A stretch of 64,000 bases of DNA from Mauremys mutica (Eukaryota; Chordata; Testudines; Geoemydidae). Location: assembly GCF_020497125.1 (NCBI RefSeq), contig NC_059075.1, positions 105,749,222 through 105,813,221 of the forward strand, in the 5' to 3' direction. Positions 1-9,672 of the stretch are shown here, piece after piece. Position 1 is the stretch's first letter; each line of letters begins with the position of its first letter. The translations under genes and the position numbers were made by a program. A model generated the notes under the pieces. The model ran no database searches, was not told the DNA's origin, and worked only from the letters and a program-made list of their open reading frames with translations.

Positions 1-3000
1 AACAGAGAATAGCTCATATTCTGAGCTGACTGCCACCCACATCCTGATTAGTAAGGACTTTCGACATAGAAATCTGGGCTTCACTCAGCTTTCAGTCTAA
101 CTTTGCTGTTCTGCTTCAAAAGGTGAACTGAAAACCTGAAATGAAAACTGAGTTCACCTGAACCCATAATATAACTAGGCAAGAAGAGAAATGTGATTTG
201 CTGTTCTATGCATCATGTAGTAAGTAATTATTATTTTAGCTAGTAGCATGGGTTGCACTGGTCTGGAAGGAGCATGGTAACTGCTTATTTGGCACATTCC
301 TTCAGCAGTGGGTTCCCTAAGAGGTTAGTGAAAGCTGCTCCTTCTTGACCCAAGGGAGAGCAGATGGTGTTCCCATCAAGTTGCCCATGTGACACAAAAG
401 GTCTCACTGGCACCAGGAGGTAAATGTATCTGCTTCAGCTTCAGCAAAACTGGCCCAATGTTTTAAAAATACACCCATTGTAATCATAGGGCCAGGTTGT
501 ACGTAAGTGGCCTCCTCCCTTACTTCCCTGCGTAGTGGCTGGGCCCAATCCCAGTTCCTCTGCTCAAGCAGCTCAAGGACTGCAATCACTGCATGAGGCA
601 GATGCTCCAAAGTTGGCAGGAAGATGGTGGTGTCATGTGTCCCCCCACAACCCCTGCACCAGCTGGCAGGGATGGGGAACACACACAGCACCCCTTCAAA
701 GAAACCCCATAGCCAGCTGAGCATATCTATTTGTCAATCTGCTCTATTTAGAACAGCATCTTTGTTCATCTGTTTCAGAGTGTTTCTGTGCACTGCATTT
801 CTGCCGCACACAGCACTGAAAATGTATCTCCATCAGGCTGTGACACACAAGGAATGTTAGTCATATCCGGTGATTACTCCCCATGCAATTCCATTAACAG
901 CTAGGTTGGACCCTGACGTTGTGGCAACAGAAGCAGTGGGGTGGCCATCTAGTTTCAGACCACAGGAAATGATTTTCCTTTTATCTCATTCTCTGCTATG
1001 CTGCTGCTTCCTCCCTCCTCCCTCCCCCTCCCCCACACATCATGAGTTCACTGTCCAAGCTTTGGCAAAGACTCGAGAATCTACATTTTCACCCTTCTTT
1101 GCCACAGAGACCTTTCAAATACAAGTTTTTTCACTGACAGAAGATACCCAACATCCCTGAACACTGGCTGAAGGGATGCAGGAAGCATCGCTCAGCCTTT
1201 CCTTTGCCACATCAACTATTTTTAGGACCAAATGCTGGACTCCTGTACAAAGTCCAATACACAGGCCCTGTGCAAGGGACCTAGGGAGAAGGACTCTTTG
1301 TCCCACTAACCTGACAGCAAGCTTAAAAACACCCCACTGGCTTTAATAGGAACTACTGCTGTGTAGTCACAGATCCATGGATGACATTACCCCAAAGTAT
1401 TTGTTCTTCCATGGAGCAGTGCTTAGCAGTAGCACACTGAGGTGTATATTTCCCCTACCCACCAGGGGTTCTAAGCAGTCTCTCTCCAGACAAACCACCA
1501 GTGTAGTGAAACGCCATCTAGGGCCTTCTGCAGCTATTGTGGCAAAAGGATTTCTCCCTAAATGTCAAAAGAGAGCACTTCTTTTGCAGATAGCAAAGGT
1601 CAAAAGTTCAGGAGGATGGCACCCGCACGACTCTTTTATCGCATTTACCTTATAATGCCAGTCTCCAGAATGGACCTGAGAAAGGTTTTCCCTGCCCAGC
1701 GTGGGTGTCTGTTATTTCATGTTAGTAAAATTAGCTTCCCCAAACCTGATATTGTACATTGGATATGACACTGACTATCTGAAGATGTTCCCTACTGTTC
1801 ACAAGCAAGAGGAGGATTCTTAGTGCCAATGCTCATCATAGCGCTACTGATCTGCATGTCTTGTAGTGCTTTCCTACTTTCATCTCCCTTGCTCAACATG
1901 TTCATTCCAACCTCTCACCCCCATGTACCTGAAGGCTCTTCCACCCCTGCTCAACCTGTTTTCTCTGCCTACTAACCTTGTACAATGGTGATTGGTCAAA
2001 GAAGTCACTATCTGCTATGCTCCTTTGCAATGGCTGCCTCCTTACATGTGCTGCTCCTGGGGCCACAATGAGACATGGGGGTAGGGGAGCGGTAGTGGCA
2101 GCAGACAGACATATGCGTAGATGGTTTCAAAGGGGATGCTAGCCCCTTTCCCCATTCCCTGGAAGCAGCAGGACCTTGCTGGCCATCAGGTCTCTCTCAC
2201 GTGATTCATAATGCTGTTTCCTATCCCATCCCACTAATGACCATAAGGGACAGAGGAGAGGCAGACCTCACAGCCTGATTTTTCCCAATGTATCAGGGGC
2301 TCCTGCAGGGCCTGGACTTGTTCCCCCTCTGATGAAGCAGTAGGTATTAGGCCCTGTTGTGCCCTCCTCTTCTTCTGAACTCTCATCCCTGCAGGCTATT
2401 ATTAAAAAATAAACCTCTTGTAGCAAGCACATTGTTTGTCTGGACACCCTTCGCTCTCATTTCTGTGGCTATCAGGCTGTGAAATGCATCCCCATGGTAC
2501 TGTCAGACAGAAGTCAGTAGAGGGCATTTCAGATCCAGCGACTCTCTCTGTGCTAGGACAAACCAATACTCTATTCAATGTTTTTTTTTCTTTTGTGAAC
2601 GTTCATTGTCTGGGTTGACCTTCACTGAAGCAGCCAAACCACCAGCACCTCTGCAGGTCTCTGCCTATCAAGACCACAGCAGGGTGAAAAGCATTTCATT
2701 TTCTGCCTCCCACTGAGCAGAACTACTCGTCTGAAATAAGGTTCAGTGTGGGGTTGTGTTTTTCATTCATTTTTTAAAAAACTTTGGTATCTTTTTCATG
2801 ACATTTCTTCCCCTCACTCCATTTATTATTATCGTTAGAGAGAGCATGGAGACACGTTTTGACAGAGCTTCAAACCAACGGGAGAAGAAAAATAATCTCT
2901 CTGGTGCAAAACTCAAGTCCGTCCACTTTGTAGTCAAAATCAAGTGCAGCTGGTGTGATGAGAGACTCTTATATAGAAACCTTTTGATTGTGAAGAGCTT

Positions 3001-3229
3001 TGCATCTCCTTTCGCATGTCTGCAAACATCTCTTGCCTGTGCGTAAAGCAACATCCTCCAGCCTACACTATCGGCAGCTTCTATAATGCAGTGCTCTTCC
3101 ACTGAGGCTTGCAATTCTAGCTAGACTACGTTCATTTTCTTCATCATTTGTGTTCCATCCTTACAGCTGTGTGCCTGTCTGTGATTCTGAGAGCAATGGG
3201 CCTCTGAGCCTTATTCTTTTAGCTATAAC

Positions 3230-3350
3230 TGTGGGCCAGATCTGCAGTTAGTGTAAATGAGCAGTAGTTCCATTAAAATAAATCAGCTGTAACTCCATTA
3301 AAATCAAGGCAGCTATGCCAGCTGAAAATCTGGCCCCATTGTGACTTCTT
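3230..3350. repeat. Palindromic 'ggccagat...atctggccc' short repeat
   Basis: Begins GGGCCAGATCTGCAGTTAG and ends GCTGAAAATCTGGCCCC, with near-complementary halves around a centre rich in AGTTCCATTAAAAT. It belongs to the dispersed family that typically reads gtgtaaatcagtgtagctcc...tttacaccagctgaggatctggccc. Related copies are at 21622, 47905, 49410 and 49818. A decayed MITE-like palindrome with no coding capacity. Confidence 0.6.
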
Positions 3351-3433
3351 GTGGTTGTCATCTGCTGCTGGGATTTGATAATTTTGGTAACACAGGCTAA
3401 TTCCATAGCACAGATGAGAGGTGATATTTAAAA

Positions 3434-3630
3434 TTCTCAATAGTATCTAAGGCTCAAATTCTTCAGAGGTGTTGAGGCACCTAACTCCCATAGATTTCAC
3501 TGGGAGTTAGGCACCTAAATACCTTTGACATCTAGGCCCAAGTAACTTAGAAGCCTAAGTTGTACTAAAAGTCAATTGGACTTGATTCATAGCAATTACT
3601 TAGGCTCAGGTACTTTTGAAAATTTTACCT
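3434..3630. repeat. Palindromic 'gggagttaggcacctaa' repeat
   Basis: AGGCACCTAACTCCCA and TGGGAGTTAGGCACCT form an imperfect hairpin around 3474-3519, followed by a second related half ending ACTTTTGAAAATTTTACC. This is the amniote palindromic family whose copies read 'ttttcaaaagtgacttaggcac...cattgactttcaatggg'. Relatives are at 17330, 18310, 24513, 29425 and 30590. Confidence 0.65.
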
Positions 3631-3734
3631 ACTGACCTGAGGTTTATCTTTTTTTCCCCTCATGTTTCTTTTCCCCCTCAAACATGTGGAAATATTTTTT
3701 TAAATTATTTTTGAAAGGAAGAAGATTCTCTTAC

Positions 3735-3848
3735 CTGTCTAGCCGTAACTGGCAGGTTGTTCTCAGTATGTCAGTTATTCCCTCGTACTTCAACTGTTTA
3801 CAACAAATGCTGGTGGCAATAAAGCAGCCAGTCCTCCCAATCCCTGCA
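3735..3848 (-). CDS. PTPN5: PTPN5 exon with the P-loop (AGIGRTG)
   Basis: The acceptor is a CCCCAG at 3849-3854 and the donor is GACAG/GTAAGA ending at 3735. The first base completes the Ser codon split from the previous exon, giving S-AGIGRTGCFIATSICC, that is the Arg and following residues of the HC(X)5R phosphate-binding loop. The exon continues through KQLKYEGITDILRTTCQLRLD and ends two bases into an Arg codon. It is 114 bp, matching 1 + 37 codons + 2. The next exon, expected to carry GGMIQTCEQYQF (Q-loop), is not recognisable between 1 and 3734. Confidence 0.95.
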
Positions 3849-4029
3849 CTGGGGAGGACAAAGGGGGGAGGGTGTAGGCAAATAACCCAGAAAGAAAAAT
3901 GTTAAAATTTCATTTATAATGTACAGAGGCTGCTGTCAAATGTGTGAAATAAACAGAATCCCCCATCATCCCTGGGGTGTGTGTATGGAAAAGTCATTAC
4001 TAATTACTAATAAAAGACATTAGCTTCAT

Positions 4030-4228
4030 TACAGCACTTTCCATCAGTAGATGTCCCAGTATTTTACAAAGGAGGTCAGTATCATTATCCCCCTTTTAAA
4101 AATGGGGAAACTGAGTTACAGAGAGGGGACACGACTTGCCCAAGGTCACCCAGTAGGCCAGAGCTGGGAGAAGAACCCAGGTCCCCAGAGTCACAGTTCA
4201 GTGCTTTAGCCACTAGGCTCAGCTACCT
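4030..4228 (-). repeat. MIR/CORE-SINE
   Basis: Contains AAATGGGGAAACTGAGTTAC, GACTTGCCCAAGGTCACCCA and CAGAGCTGGGAGAAGAACCC, the reverse complement of the MIR core and tRNA-derived half. The insert lies in the intron upstream of the P-loop exon. Confidence 0.85.
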
Positions 4229-5034
4229 TTCCATAGTTGCCTAGGGAAGCTTTGCATGGCTCTAGTTAGCTTCAGTGGTGTACTGTACAAGATAGACCTA
4301 AAGTGGAAGACCACTTTACTATCCATCCACCATCACTGTAGCCTCTAAGCACTAAGGTGGTGTCTGTTGAAATCTCATGGATGGTAGTTTCACGCTCTTG
4401 ACATGTTTCAAAGTATTAGATGTAGCTAATATTTCATGATTATGAAAAGAAAATAACAGGTACGCTCCCCAAAAGGCTGTATTCAGCAGCAAAGGAATTT
4501 CAGTGATGCACACTATAAAGAAAAAGAGATATGACCTCATGTTGGTGCATCATGCTACAAAACAGGGGATCAGAGTCTGAATCCCAAGTACGGTCCTCCA
4601 TTTTGCACATGGGAGGATGGAAGGACAAGCATGCTTGAGGTACATGCCAGTGGTTGATCCATCGCTCAGTTTGGTTGGGAAGCAGCACATCTGATTGCGG
4701 CTGGGAGTGATGCCACTGCGGCAGGGGTCTGATGTAAAATGGGATGCAGGGCCTCAGTGAAACAGGGTTGAAAGACGCCTGCCATGACTCTGAACTTCGC
4801 CCCTTCCCTCACCAGCTAGGAGCTGGTTAGTTCACTGTTGATGGGGCAAGCCAAGTACAGAAACTTGGTGTCGGCTGAGAATGTCTCATGGTGGAACAGA
4901 GATGGCCTCTGTGTACAAGAGATTAGAAAATAAAGTGGGAGTAGGTACTTCGCCCTCTCCCCTGAGAAGCAATTACTTACTAATGTGTGGAGTGGACAGT
5001 CACACACAGCAAACCATGTTGCAACCATGAGCAT

Positions 5035-5212
5035 ATTTTTTCAAGAGAACCTAGCCCTGCAAGTGCAGGGGATGACTCCAGGGCCTAGACTCCAGCCTGA
5101 GCCCTAATGTCTACCCAGCAATTTATAGCCCCACAGCCTGAGCCCTGTGAGCCTGAGTCAGCTAACACAGGCCAGCCAGGGGTGTTTTATTGCAGTGTAG
5201 ACATACCCTAAA
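5035..5212. repeat. MITE half ('gtgtagacataccct' terminus)
   Basis: Ends TTGCAGTGTAGACATACCC and carries 'agcctgagccc...gctaacacaggccagccagggg', matching one arm of the palindromic element at 13809-14070. It abuts the left end of the DIRS element, so the latter may have inserted in or beside it. Confidence 0.55.
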
Positions 5213-5231
5213 TAACAGAGACACAAAAAAA

Positions 5232-5476
5232 ACAGTTACCTTTTCCATAACTGGGATTCTTCGAGATGTGTGGCTCATGTCTATTCTACAGTAGGTGTGC
5301 GTGCTCGCCACGTGCACCGGTGCCGGAAGTTTTTCCCCTAGCAGTACCCATAGGGGTAGCGCCCCCGCGACCCCTGGACTGGTGCCTGCCTGGAGCGGTA
5401 TAAGGGGAGCTGCGTGCTCCCCCCACCCTCAGTTCCTTGCCAGACAATTCCGACAGAGGGGAAGGAGGGTGGGATG
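5232..5476. repeat. DIRS inverted terminal repeat, left copy
   Basis: Starts around AACAGTTACCTTTTCCATAA and runs to the CAGTTCCTTGCCAGAC block. Its core (GGAAGTTTTTCCCCTAGCAG, GCGCCCCCGCGACC, TATAAGGGGAGCTGCG) is repeated in inverse at 10790-10989. The outer approximately 55 bases are also inversely repeated inside the element at 5477-5545. Confidence 0.85.
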
Positions 5477-5590
5477 TGGAATAGACATGAGCAACACATC
5501 TCGAAGAACACCAATTACGGAAAAGGTAACTGTTTTTTCTTCTTCGAGTGATTGCTCATATGTATTCCACTATAGGTGATTCCAAGCTAT
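5477..5590. repeat. DIRS internal complementary region (ICR)
   Basis: The first part (GAATAGACATGAGCAACACA ... GGAAAAGGTAACTG) is the inverse complement of the outer left terminus at 5232-5290. The second part (TTCTTCTTCGAGTGATTGCT ... ATTCCACTATAGGTG) is the inverse complement of the outer right terminus at 10940-10985. The two parts meet near 5545, which should mark the circle junction of the ancestral element. Confidence 0.82.
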
Positions 5591-6110
5591 ATCTGTTGGA
5601 GGTGTTCACAAGTTCCCAGGATGGAGGACAGCCCTGCCGAACCTGGAGTCATCCCTGGTTTGGGAGATGATCGCATAGTGTGAGGTGAACATGTGAACCG
5701 ACGATCACGTGGCGGCCCTACAAATATCCTGGATGGGGACGTGGGCCACGAAGGCAGCCGATGAGGCCTGTGCCAGGGTCAAGTGTGCCCTCACAATGGG
5801 CGGCGGGGGGACACCCGCCAGCTCATAACAGGAACGGATGCATGAAGTGATCCAATTGGAAAGCAGCTGAGTGGAAATCGGCTGTCCCCTCACGTGCTCA
5901 GCCGAGGTGGCAAACAGCTGTGAGAACTTTCTGAACAGCTTAGTTTGCTCGATGTAGAAAGCCAGAGCCTGCCGCAAGTCAAGCGTGTGGAGGCGGCATT
6001 CCTCACTGGATGCGTGAGGCTTGGGGCAGAGGACTGGTAGAAAAATGTCCTGACCCATATGTATCAGAGGGGTAGCCATCCTGGACAATGATCCCACACT
6101 TTCACAGGCC

Positions 6111-6701
6111 TTGGGTGGCAGGCCAGTCCTCGCCCACAGACAACCTGCCAACCTGAAGCATATTCTCACCAGCAACTGCACACCGCACCATAGTAACTCT
6201 AGCTCAGGAACCAATCCATGTAACAAACCTCGATGCCAACTCTGCCCACATATCTACACCAGCAACACCATCACAGAACCTAACCAGATCAGCCACACCA
6301 TCACCGGTTCATTCACCTGCACGTCCACCAATGTAATATATGCCATCATATGCCAGCAATGCCCCTCTGCTATGTACATCGGCCAAACTGGACAGTCTCT
6401 AAGGAAAAGGATAAATGGACACAAATCAGACATTAGGAATGGCAATATACAAAAGCCTGTAGGAGAACACTTCAACCTCCCTGGCCACACATTAGCAGAT
6501 CTTAAGGTGGCCATCCTGCAGCAAAAAACCTTTAGGACCAGACTTCAAAGAGAAACTGCTGAGCTCCAGTTCATCTGCAAATTTGACACCATCAGTTCAG
6601 GATTAAACAAAGACTGTGAATGGCTTGCCAATTACAGAACCAGTTTCTCCTCCCTTGGTTTTCACACCTCAACTGCTAGAACAGGGCCTCATCCTCCCTG
6701 A
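6111..6701 (+). CDS. Penelope GIY-YIG endonuclease domain ORF (196 codons)
   Basis: An open frame of 196 codons from the first ATG; it also stays open upstream. A Cys cluster (CNKPRCQLCPH) precedes NVIYAIICQQCPSAMYIGQT, where VIY and YIG are the two signature strands, then SLRKRINGHKSDI with the conserved Arg, and PVGEHFNLPGH with the usual catalytic Glu. This is the endonuclease found C-terminal to RT in Penelope-like elements. The frame is intact, but it lacks the RT and any evident promoter, so it is probably not expressed as a working enzyme. Confidence 0.85.
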   Translation: MGGRPVLAHRQPANLKHILTSNCTPHHSNSSSGTNPCNKPRCQLCPHIYTSNTITEPNQISHTITGSFTCTSTNVIYAIICQQCPSAMYIGQTGQSLRKRINGHKSDIRNGNIQKPVGEHFNLPGHTLADLKVAILQQKTFRTRLQRETAELQFICKFDTISSGLNKDCEWLANYRTSFSSLGFHTSTARTGPHPP

Positions 6702-6764
6702 TTGATCTAACCTCGTTATCTCTAGCCTGCTTCTTGCTTGCTTATATATACCTGCCCCTGGAAA

Positions 6765-6868
6765 TTTCCACTACTTGCATCCGAAGAAGTGGGTATTCAC
6801 CCACGAAAGCTCATGCTGCAAAACGTCTGTTAGTCTATAAGGTGCCACAGGATTCTTTGCTGCTTCTT
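6765..6868 (+). ncRNA. Penelope terminal repeat with hammerhead-like core
   Basis: The order CCGAAGA, hairpin GTGGGTATTCACCCAC, GAAA, short GC-tcat-GC hairpin follows the hammerhead plan CUGANGA / stem II / GAAA / tiny stem III. In this copy the core U is C and the cleavage-site position after TGC is TG rather than UH, so it is unlikely to cleave. Hammerhead motifs are known from Penelope terminal repeats. Confidence 0.5.
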
Positions 6869-7457
6869 CTGACCCATATGATAGGTGGAGACCACCTTCG
6901 AGAGGAACGCGGGGTGTAGGCGGAGCTGGACCTCGTCCTTATGAAGACCGTGTATGGCAGTTCAGAAGTCAGGGCCCTGAGCTCCGAGACTTGCCTGGCC
7001 GATGTATTAGCAACCAGGAAGGCCACCTTCCATGAGAGGTGAGACCAGGAGCACGTGGCCAGTGGTTCAGACGGGGACCCCATGAGACGAGCCAACACCA
7101 GGTTTAGGTCCCACTGTGGAACTAGGGGTCTAGAATACGGGAAAAGAGGGTCTAGATCCTTAAGGAACCTGCCCATCGTAGCATGGGAAAACACCGTGTG
7201 TCCTTGCACCGGCGGATCGAAGGCTGATACGGCCACCAGGTGCACCTTGACAGACGAGGGCGCCAGGCCCTGGGCCCTCAGGTGGAGGAGGTAATCAAGG
7301 ATAAGCTGGATCGGGGCGGTCACTGGGGAGACCCCTTGGTCTGCCGCCCACCTAGAAAACCAGGACCACTTCGCCAAATAAGTGCGGCGACTGGAGGGCT
7401 GTCTGCTTTCGAGGAGGACATGCTGAACTTGCTCTGAGCACGTCCTTTCCTCTCTAC

Positions 7458-8759
7458 CTAAACACTGAGCAGCCACGCTGTAAGGTGAAGAGCCGCTAGG
7501 TTGGGGTGGAGGATGCGGCCCTGGTCCTGTGAGAGCAGGTCTGGGCGGAGCAGCAACGGCCATGGTGGAGCTACCATCAGGCCCGTGAGGGTCCCATACC
7601 AATACTGCCTGGGCCACGCCGGGGCAATCAGCAGGACTCGGGCCTTGTCAAACTTTTTCTTCTCTAGGACCCTGCTGATTAGACGGAACAGGGGGAAGGC
7701 GTAGAGAAGCCGGCCTGACCAGGACAGAAGAAAGGCACCGGAGATAGTGCCCCTCCCCAGGCCCTCGCCGGAGCAGAACCGAGGGCATTGCTGGTTCTGC
7801 CGAGTCGTGAATTGGTCCACCTGGGGAGTTCCCCACCTTCGGAAGAGCCAGTGGGCCACTTCCAGGTGGAGGGACCACTTGTGTTGCGAGAAATCCCTGC
7901 TCAAGCGATCCGTCCTCTCGTTGAGGGCACCTGGTAAGTAGAAGGCCTTCAGGTGAATGTCGTGGGCTATACAGAAGTCCCACAGCCTGAGGGCTTCGAG
8001 ACAGAGAGCAGAGGAGCGGGCCCCACCTTGCCTGTTGATCTAGAACATCGAGGCCATGTTGTCCATGAGGACCCTGACTACCTTGCCCTCCAGGTGCAAG
8101 CGGAAGGCCATACACGCCAGCCACACCGCTCTGAGCTCTTTGACTTTTAGGTGTAGGGTCAGGTCCTGAGCCGACCACAGGCCTTGGGTCTGAAAGCTCC
8201 CCACATGGGCCCCCCAACCCAGGTCTGACGCATTGGACACCAGCTCTAACAACAGGGCCCAGTCCCTGAACGAGACCCCTTGGAGCATGTTGTTCGGGGT
8301 GGACCATCATCGCAGGGAGGTAATCACGGCTTCCAAAACGGTAAGGACCTTGTCCATCCTGTCCGTGGCCTGGGAGAAATTCGAGGCCAACCAGAGCTGG
8401 AGGGGCCTCATCCTGAGTCTGGCGTGATGGACCATGTACGTGCACGCCGACATATGACCCAAGAGCTGCAGGCAAACCCTGGCTGTTGTCACTGGGACCG
8501 AGTCGATGAGACCTTTCAGGGTCTCGAATCTTTTTGGCGGGAGGGAGGCCTTGGCCAACACTGCATCCAGGAGCACCCCGATAAACTCTATGCGTTGGAC
8601 TGGAACTAACGTGGAGTTGGTGTTATTTCCCAGTAGGCCCAAGGTGGTGCACGTGGGCAGGAGGAGTGCCACATGATTCCTCACCTGTGACCGGGAGGTG
8701 CCCTTGACAAGCCAATCGTCCAGATAGGGAAATATCTGTATCCCCCTGTGACGGTCCAT
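7458..8759 (-). pseudogene. DIRS reverse transcriptase C-terminus plus RNase H
   Basis: One frame with two in-frame stops (TGA near 8303, TAG near 8042). It starts at GIQIFPYLDDWLVKG, the YxDD catalytic motif of RT, and passes through RIEFIGVLLDAVLAKA. It then enters RNase H: NASDLGWGAHVG (the first catalytic Asp is Asn here), VKELRAVWLA, VLMDNMASMF and LPGALNERTDRLSRDF. The part to 7458 (RRWGTPQVDQFTTRQNQQCP) is the conserved tail of DIRS pol. RT fingers and most of the palm are missing upstream. Confidence 0.85.
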
Positions 8760-8764
8760 CCCCT

Positions 8765-8935
8765 AGGGTCAGGTCAGCGTGGGCTATCTGTCACAGTTTG
8801 CAAAGCAGCCCTTCGGCGCAGGGCCGCTTGGCCTAGCGGCCAGAGTCTATAGTGCCCCCTCCGGTGCAGGGCGGCGTGGCCTGACCAAAGTCTATAGCGC
8901 CCCCTTTGGTGTAGGGCAGCGTGGCCCAACGCTCC
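8765..8935. repeat. GC-rich minisatellite replacing the RT core
   Basis: Two full units of about 45-48 bp (8819-8866 and 8867-8911), each reading like CAGGGCGGCGTGGCCTGACC plus GTCTATAGCGCCCCC, flanked by partial units. It lies where the DIRS RT fingers and palm should be: the frame before it ends at EVGRLLGLGAL and the frame after it starts at RGIQIFPYLDD. It could be a deletion filled by an unrelated repeat or an insertion accompanied by deletion. Confidence 0.65.
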
Positions 8936-9360
8936 TAGTCCTAGGAGCCGCCCCACCTCCTGCTCAAGCAGAGCTTCGTGCGAGGGGTCCCCTAGGAGCG
9001 ATGGGGGGTGGAGGGGTGGTTGGGTGGGGAGGAGGTAAACTGGAGGGTGTAACCCCGGGAGATGGTGTTGAGGACCCATCAGTCCAAAGTGAGCAGAGAG
9101 CATTCCGGAAGGAAAGCACACAACCGGTCGGAGAAGGGAAGCTTTATTGCCCCCGAGTGTCCGGTCAAAATCACCTTTTCCCTGCCTTCTTGCCCTTGGA
9201 GGGTCCAGGCTGGGGGGCAGGCCGAGACTGCCTGTTAGGGCATCTCTTATAGTCCCGTTGCTTCTTATGGGCAGCCTTGGGAGGACGGCTGGGGTCGGAA
9301 TCTGCTGCGGCTTGAACTTAGGTTTTGCCGGAGCCGGGAAATAGAGACCAGGATCTAGAG
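8936..9360 (-). pseudogene. DIRS pol N-terminal region
   Basis: The minus-strand frame reads KPKFKPQQIPTPAVLPRLP, then QGKGDFDRTLGGNKASLLRP, and ends at the acidic LLEQEVGRLLGLGALG, the conserved entry into the RT domain of reptile DIRS elements. It shows a frameshift around PVVCFPSG. Part of the same degraded pol as 7458-8759. Confidence 0.55.
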
Positions 9361-9672
9361 CAGGGATAGGCAACCTATGGCATGTGTGCCAAAGGTGGCA
9401 CGCAAGCTGATTTTCAGTGGCACTCACAGTGCCTGGATCCTGGCCACTGGTCCAGGGGGGCTCTGCATTTTAATTTAATTTTAAATGAAGCTTCTTAAAC
9501 ATTAAAAAAACCTTATTTACTTTACATACAACAATAGTTTAGTTATATATTATAGACTAATAGAAAGAGACCTTCTAAAAACGTTAAAATTTATGACTGG
9601 TATGTGAAACCTTAAATCACAGTGAATAAATGAAGATTTGGCACAGCAGTTCTGAAAGGTTGCCGACCCCTG
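9361..9672. mobile_element. hAT-like MITE, copy 1 (312 bp)
   Basis: Terminal inverted repeats are CAGGGATAGGCAACC and GGTTGCCGACCCCTG. Flanking 8-mers ATCTAGAG and GTCTAAAG match at 6 of 8 positions, as expected for a decayed hAT target duplication. The interior is AT-rich (TTTACATACAACAATAGTTT) and non-coding. It interrupts the DIRS gag. A close copy lies at 63534-63837. Confidence 0.85.

Larger units (their letters stand above)
1..3733. other. Intronic stretch left of the P-loop exon
   Basis: Apart from the small repeats listed at 3230-3350 and 3434-3630 I see no exon or known element. A 106-codon open frame on the minus strand at 404-724 has no recognisable domain and no splice-site context fitting PTPN5, so it is treated as non-coding or an unrecognised repeat relic. 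The terminal PTPN5 exon was looked for by its expected Q-loop codons and not found. Confidence 0.6.
6062..6868 (+). mobile_element. Penelope-like element, 5'-truncated, with GIY-YIG ORF
   Basis: An 807-bp insert flanked by a perfect 12-bp direct repeat CTGACCCATATG at 6050-6061 and 6869-6880. It begins with the terminal-repeat start TATCAGAGGGGTAGCC, jumps to the C-terminal coding part, and ends with the terminal-repeat end containing GAAGAAGTGGGTATTCACCC and ACGAAAGCTCATGC. The reverse transcriptase is missing. It inserted in antisense orientation into the DIRS recombinase, so it is younger than the DIRS copy. Confidence 0.88.
5600..7617 (-). pseudogene. DIRS tyrosine recombinase, split and inactivated
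   Basis: The N-terminal part (7617-6881) contains SSRRTYLAKWSWFSRWAADQ, a SAM-like core-binding region, and SARQVSELRALTSE. The C-terminal part (6049-5600) contains FRKFSQLFATSAEHVRGQPI, IVRAHLTLAQASSAAFVAHV and SHYAIIS. The halves are separated by the Penelope insert, and the codons on each side (HMGQ) are duplicated by its target duplication. The first catalytic Arg (normally RxSEL) is Gln and the HxxR Arg is Leu. A TGG to TGA stop lies just before the Tyr nucleophile, which is itself still present (SHY). The catalytic assignments rest on family knowledge. Confidence 0.82.

Noticed and set aside
2401..2420. AATAAA near 2409 as the PTPN5 polyadenylation signal
   Set aside because: The terminal coding exon is not in front of it, so it would lie within an intron; isolated AATAAA hexamers are frequent in such AT-rich DNA.
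1..3734. Last PTPN5 exon (GGMIQTCEQYQF...)
   Set aside because: Searched by eye on the minus strand for its codons and a phase-2 acceptor; not found, so it is presumed outside the window.
5705..6226. A 173-codon minus frame treated as one protein
   Set aside because: It joins antisense of the Penelope insert (above 6061) to the real C-terminal recombinase; only the part below 6050 is meaningful.
7648..8475. A 275-codon minus-strand frame
   Set aside because: It is a shadow frame. The real DIRS RT/RNase H frame (YLDD, ASDLGWG, VLMDN) runs through the same bases in another phase.
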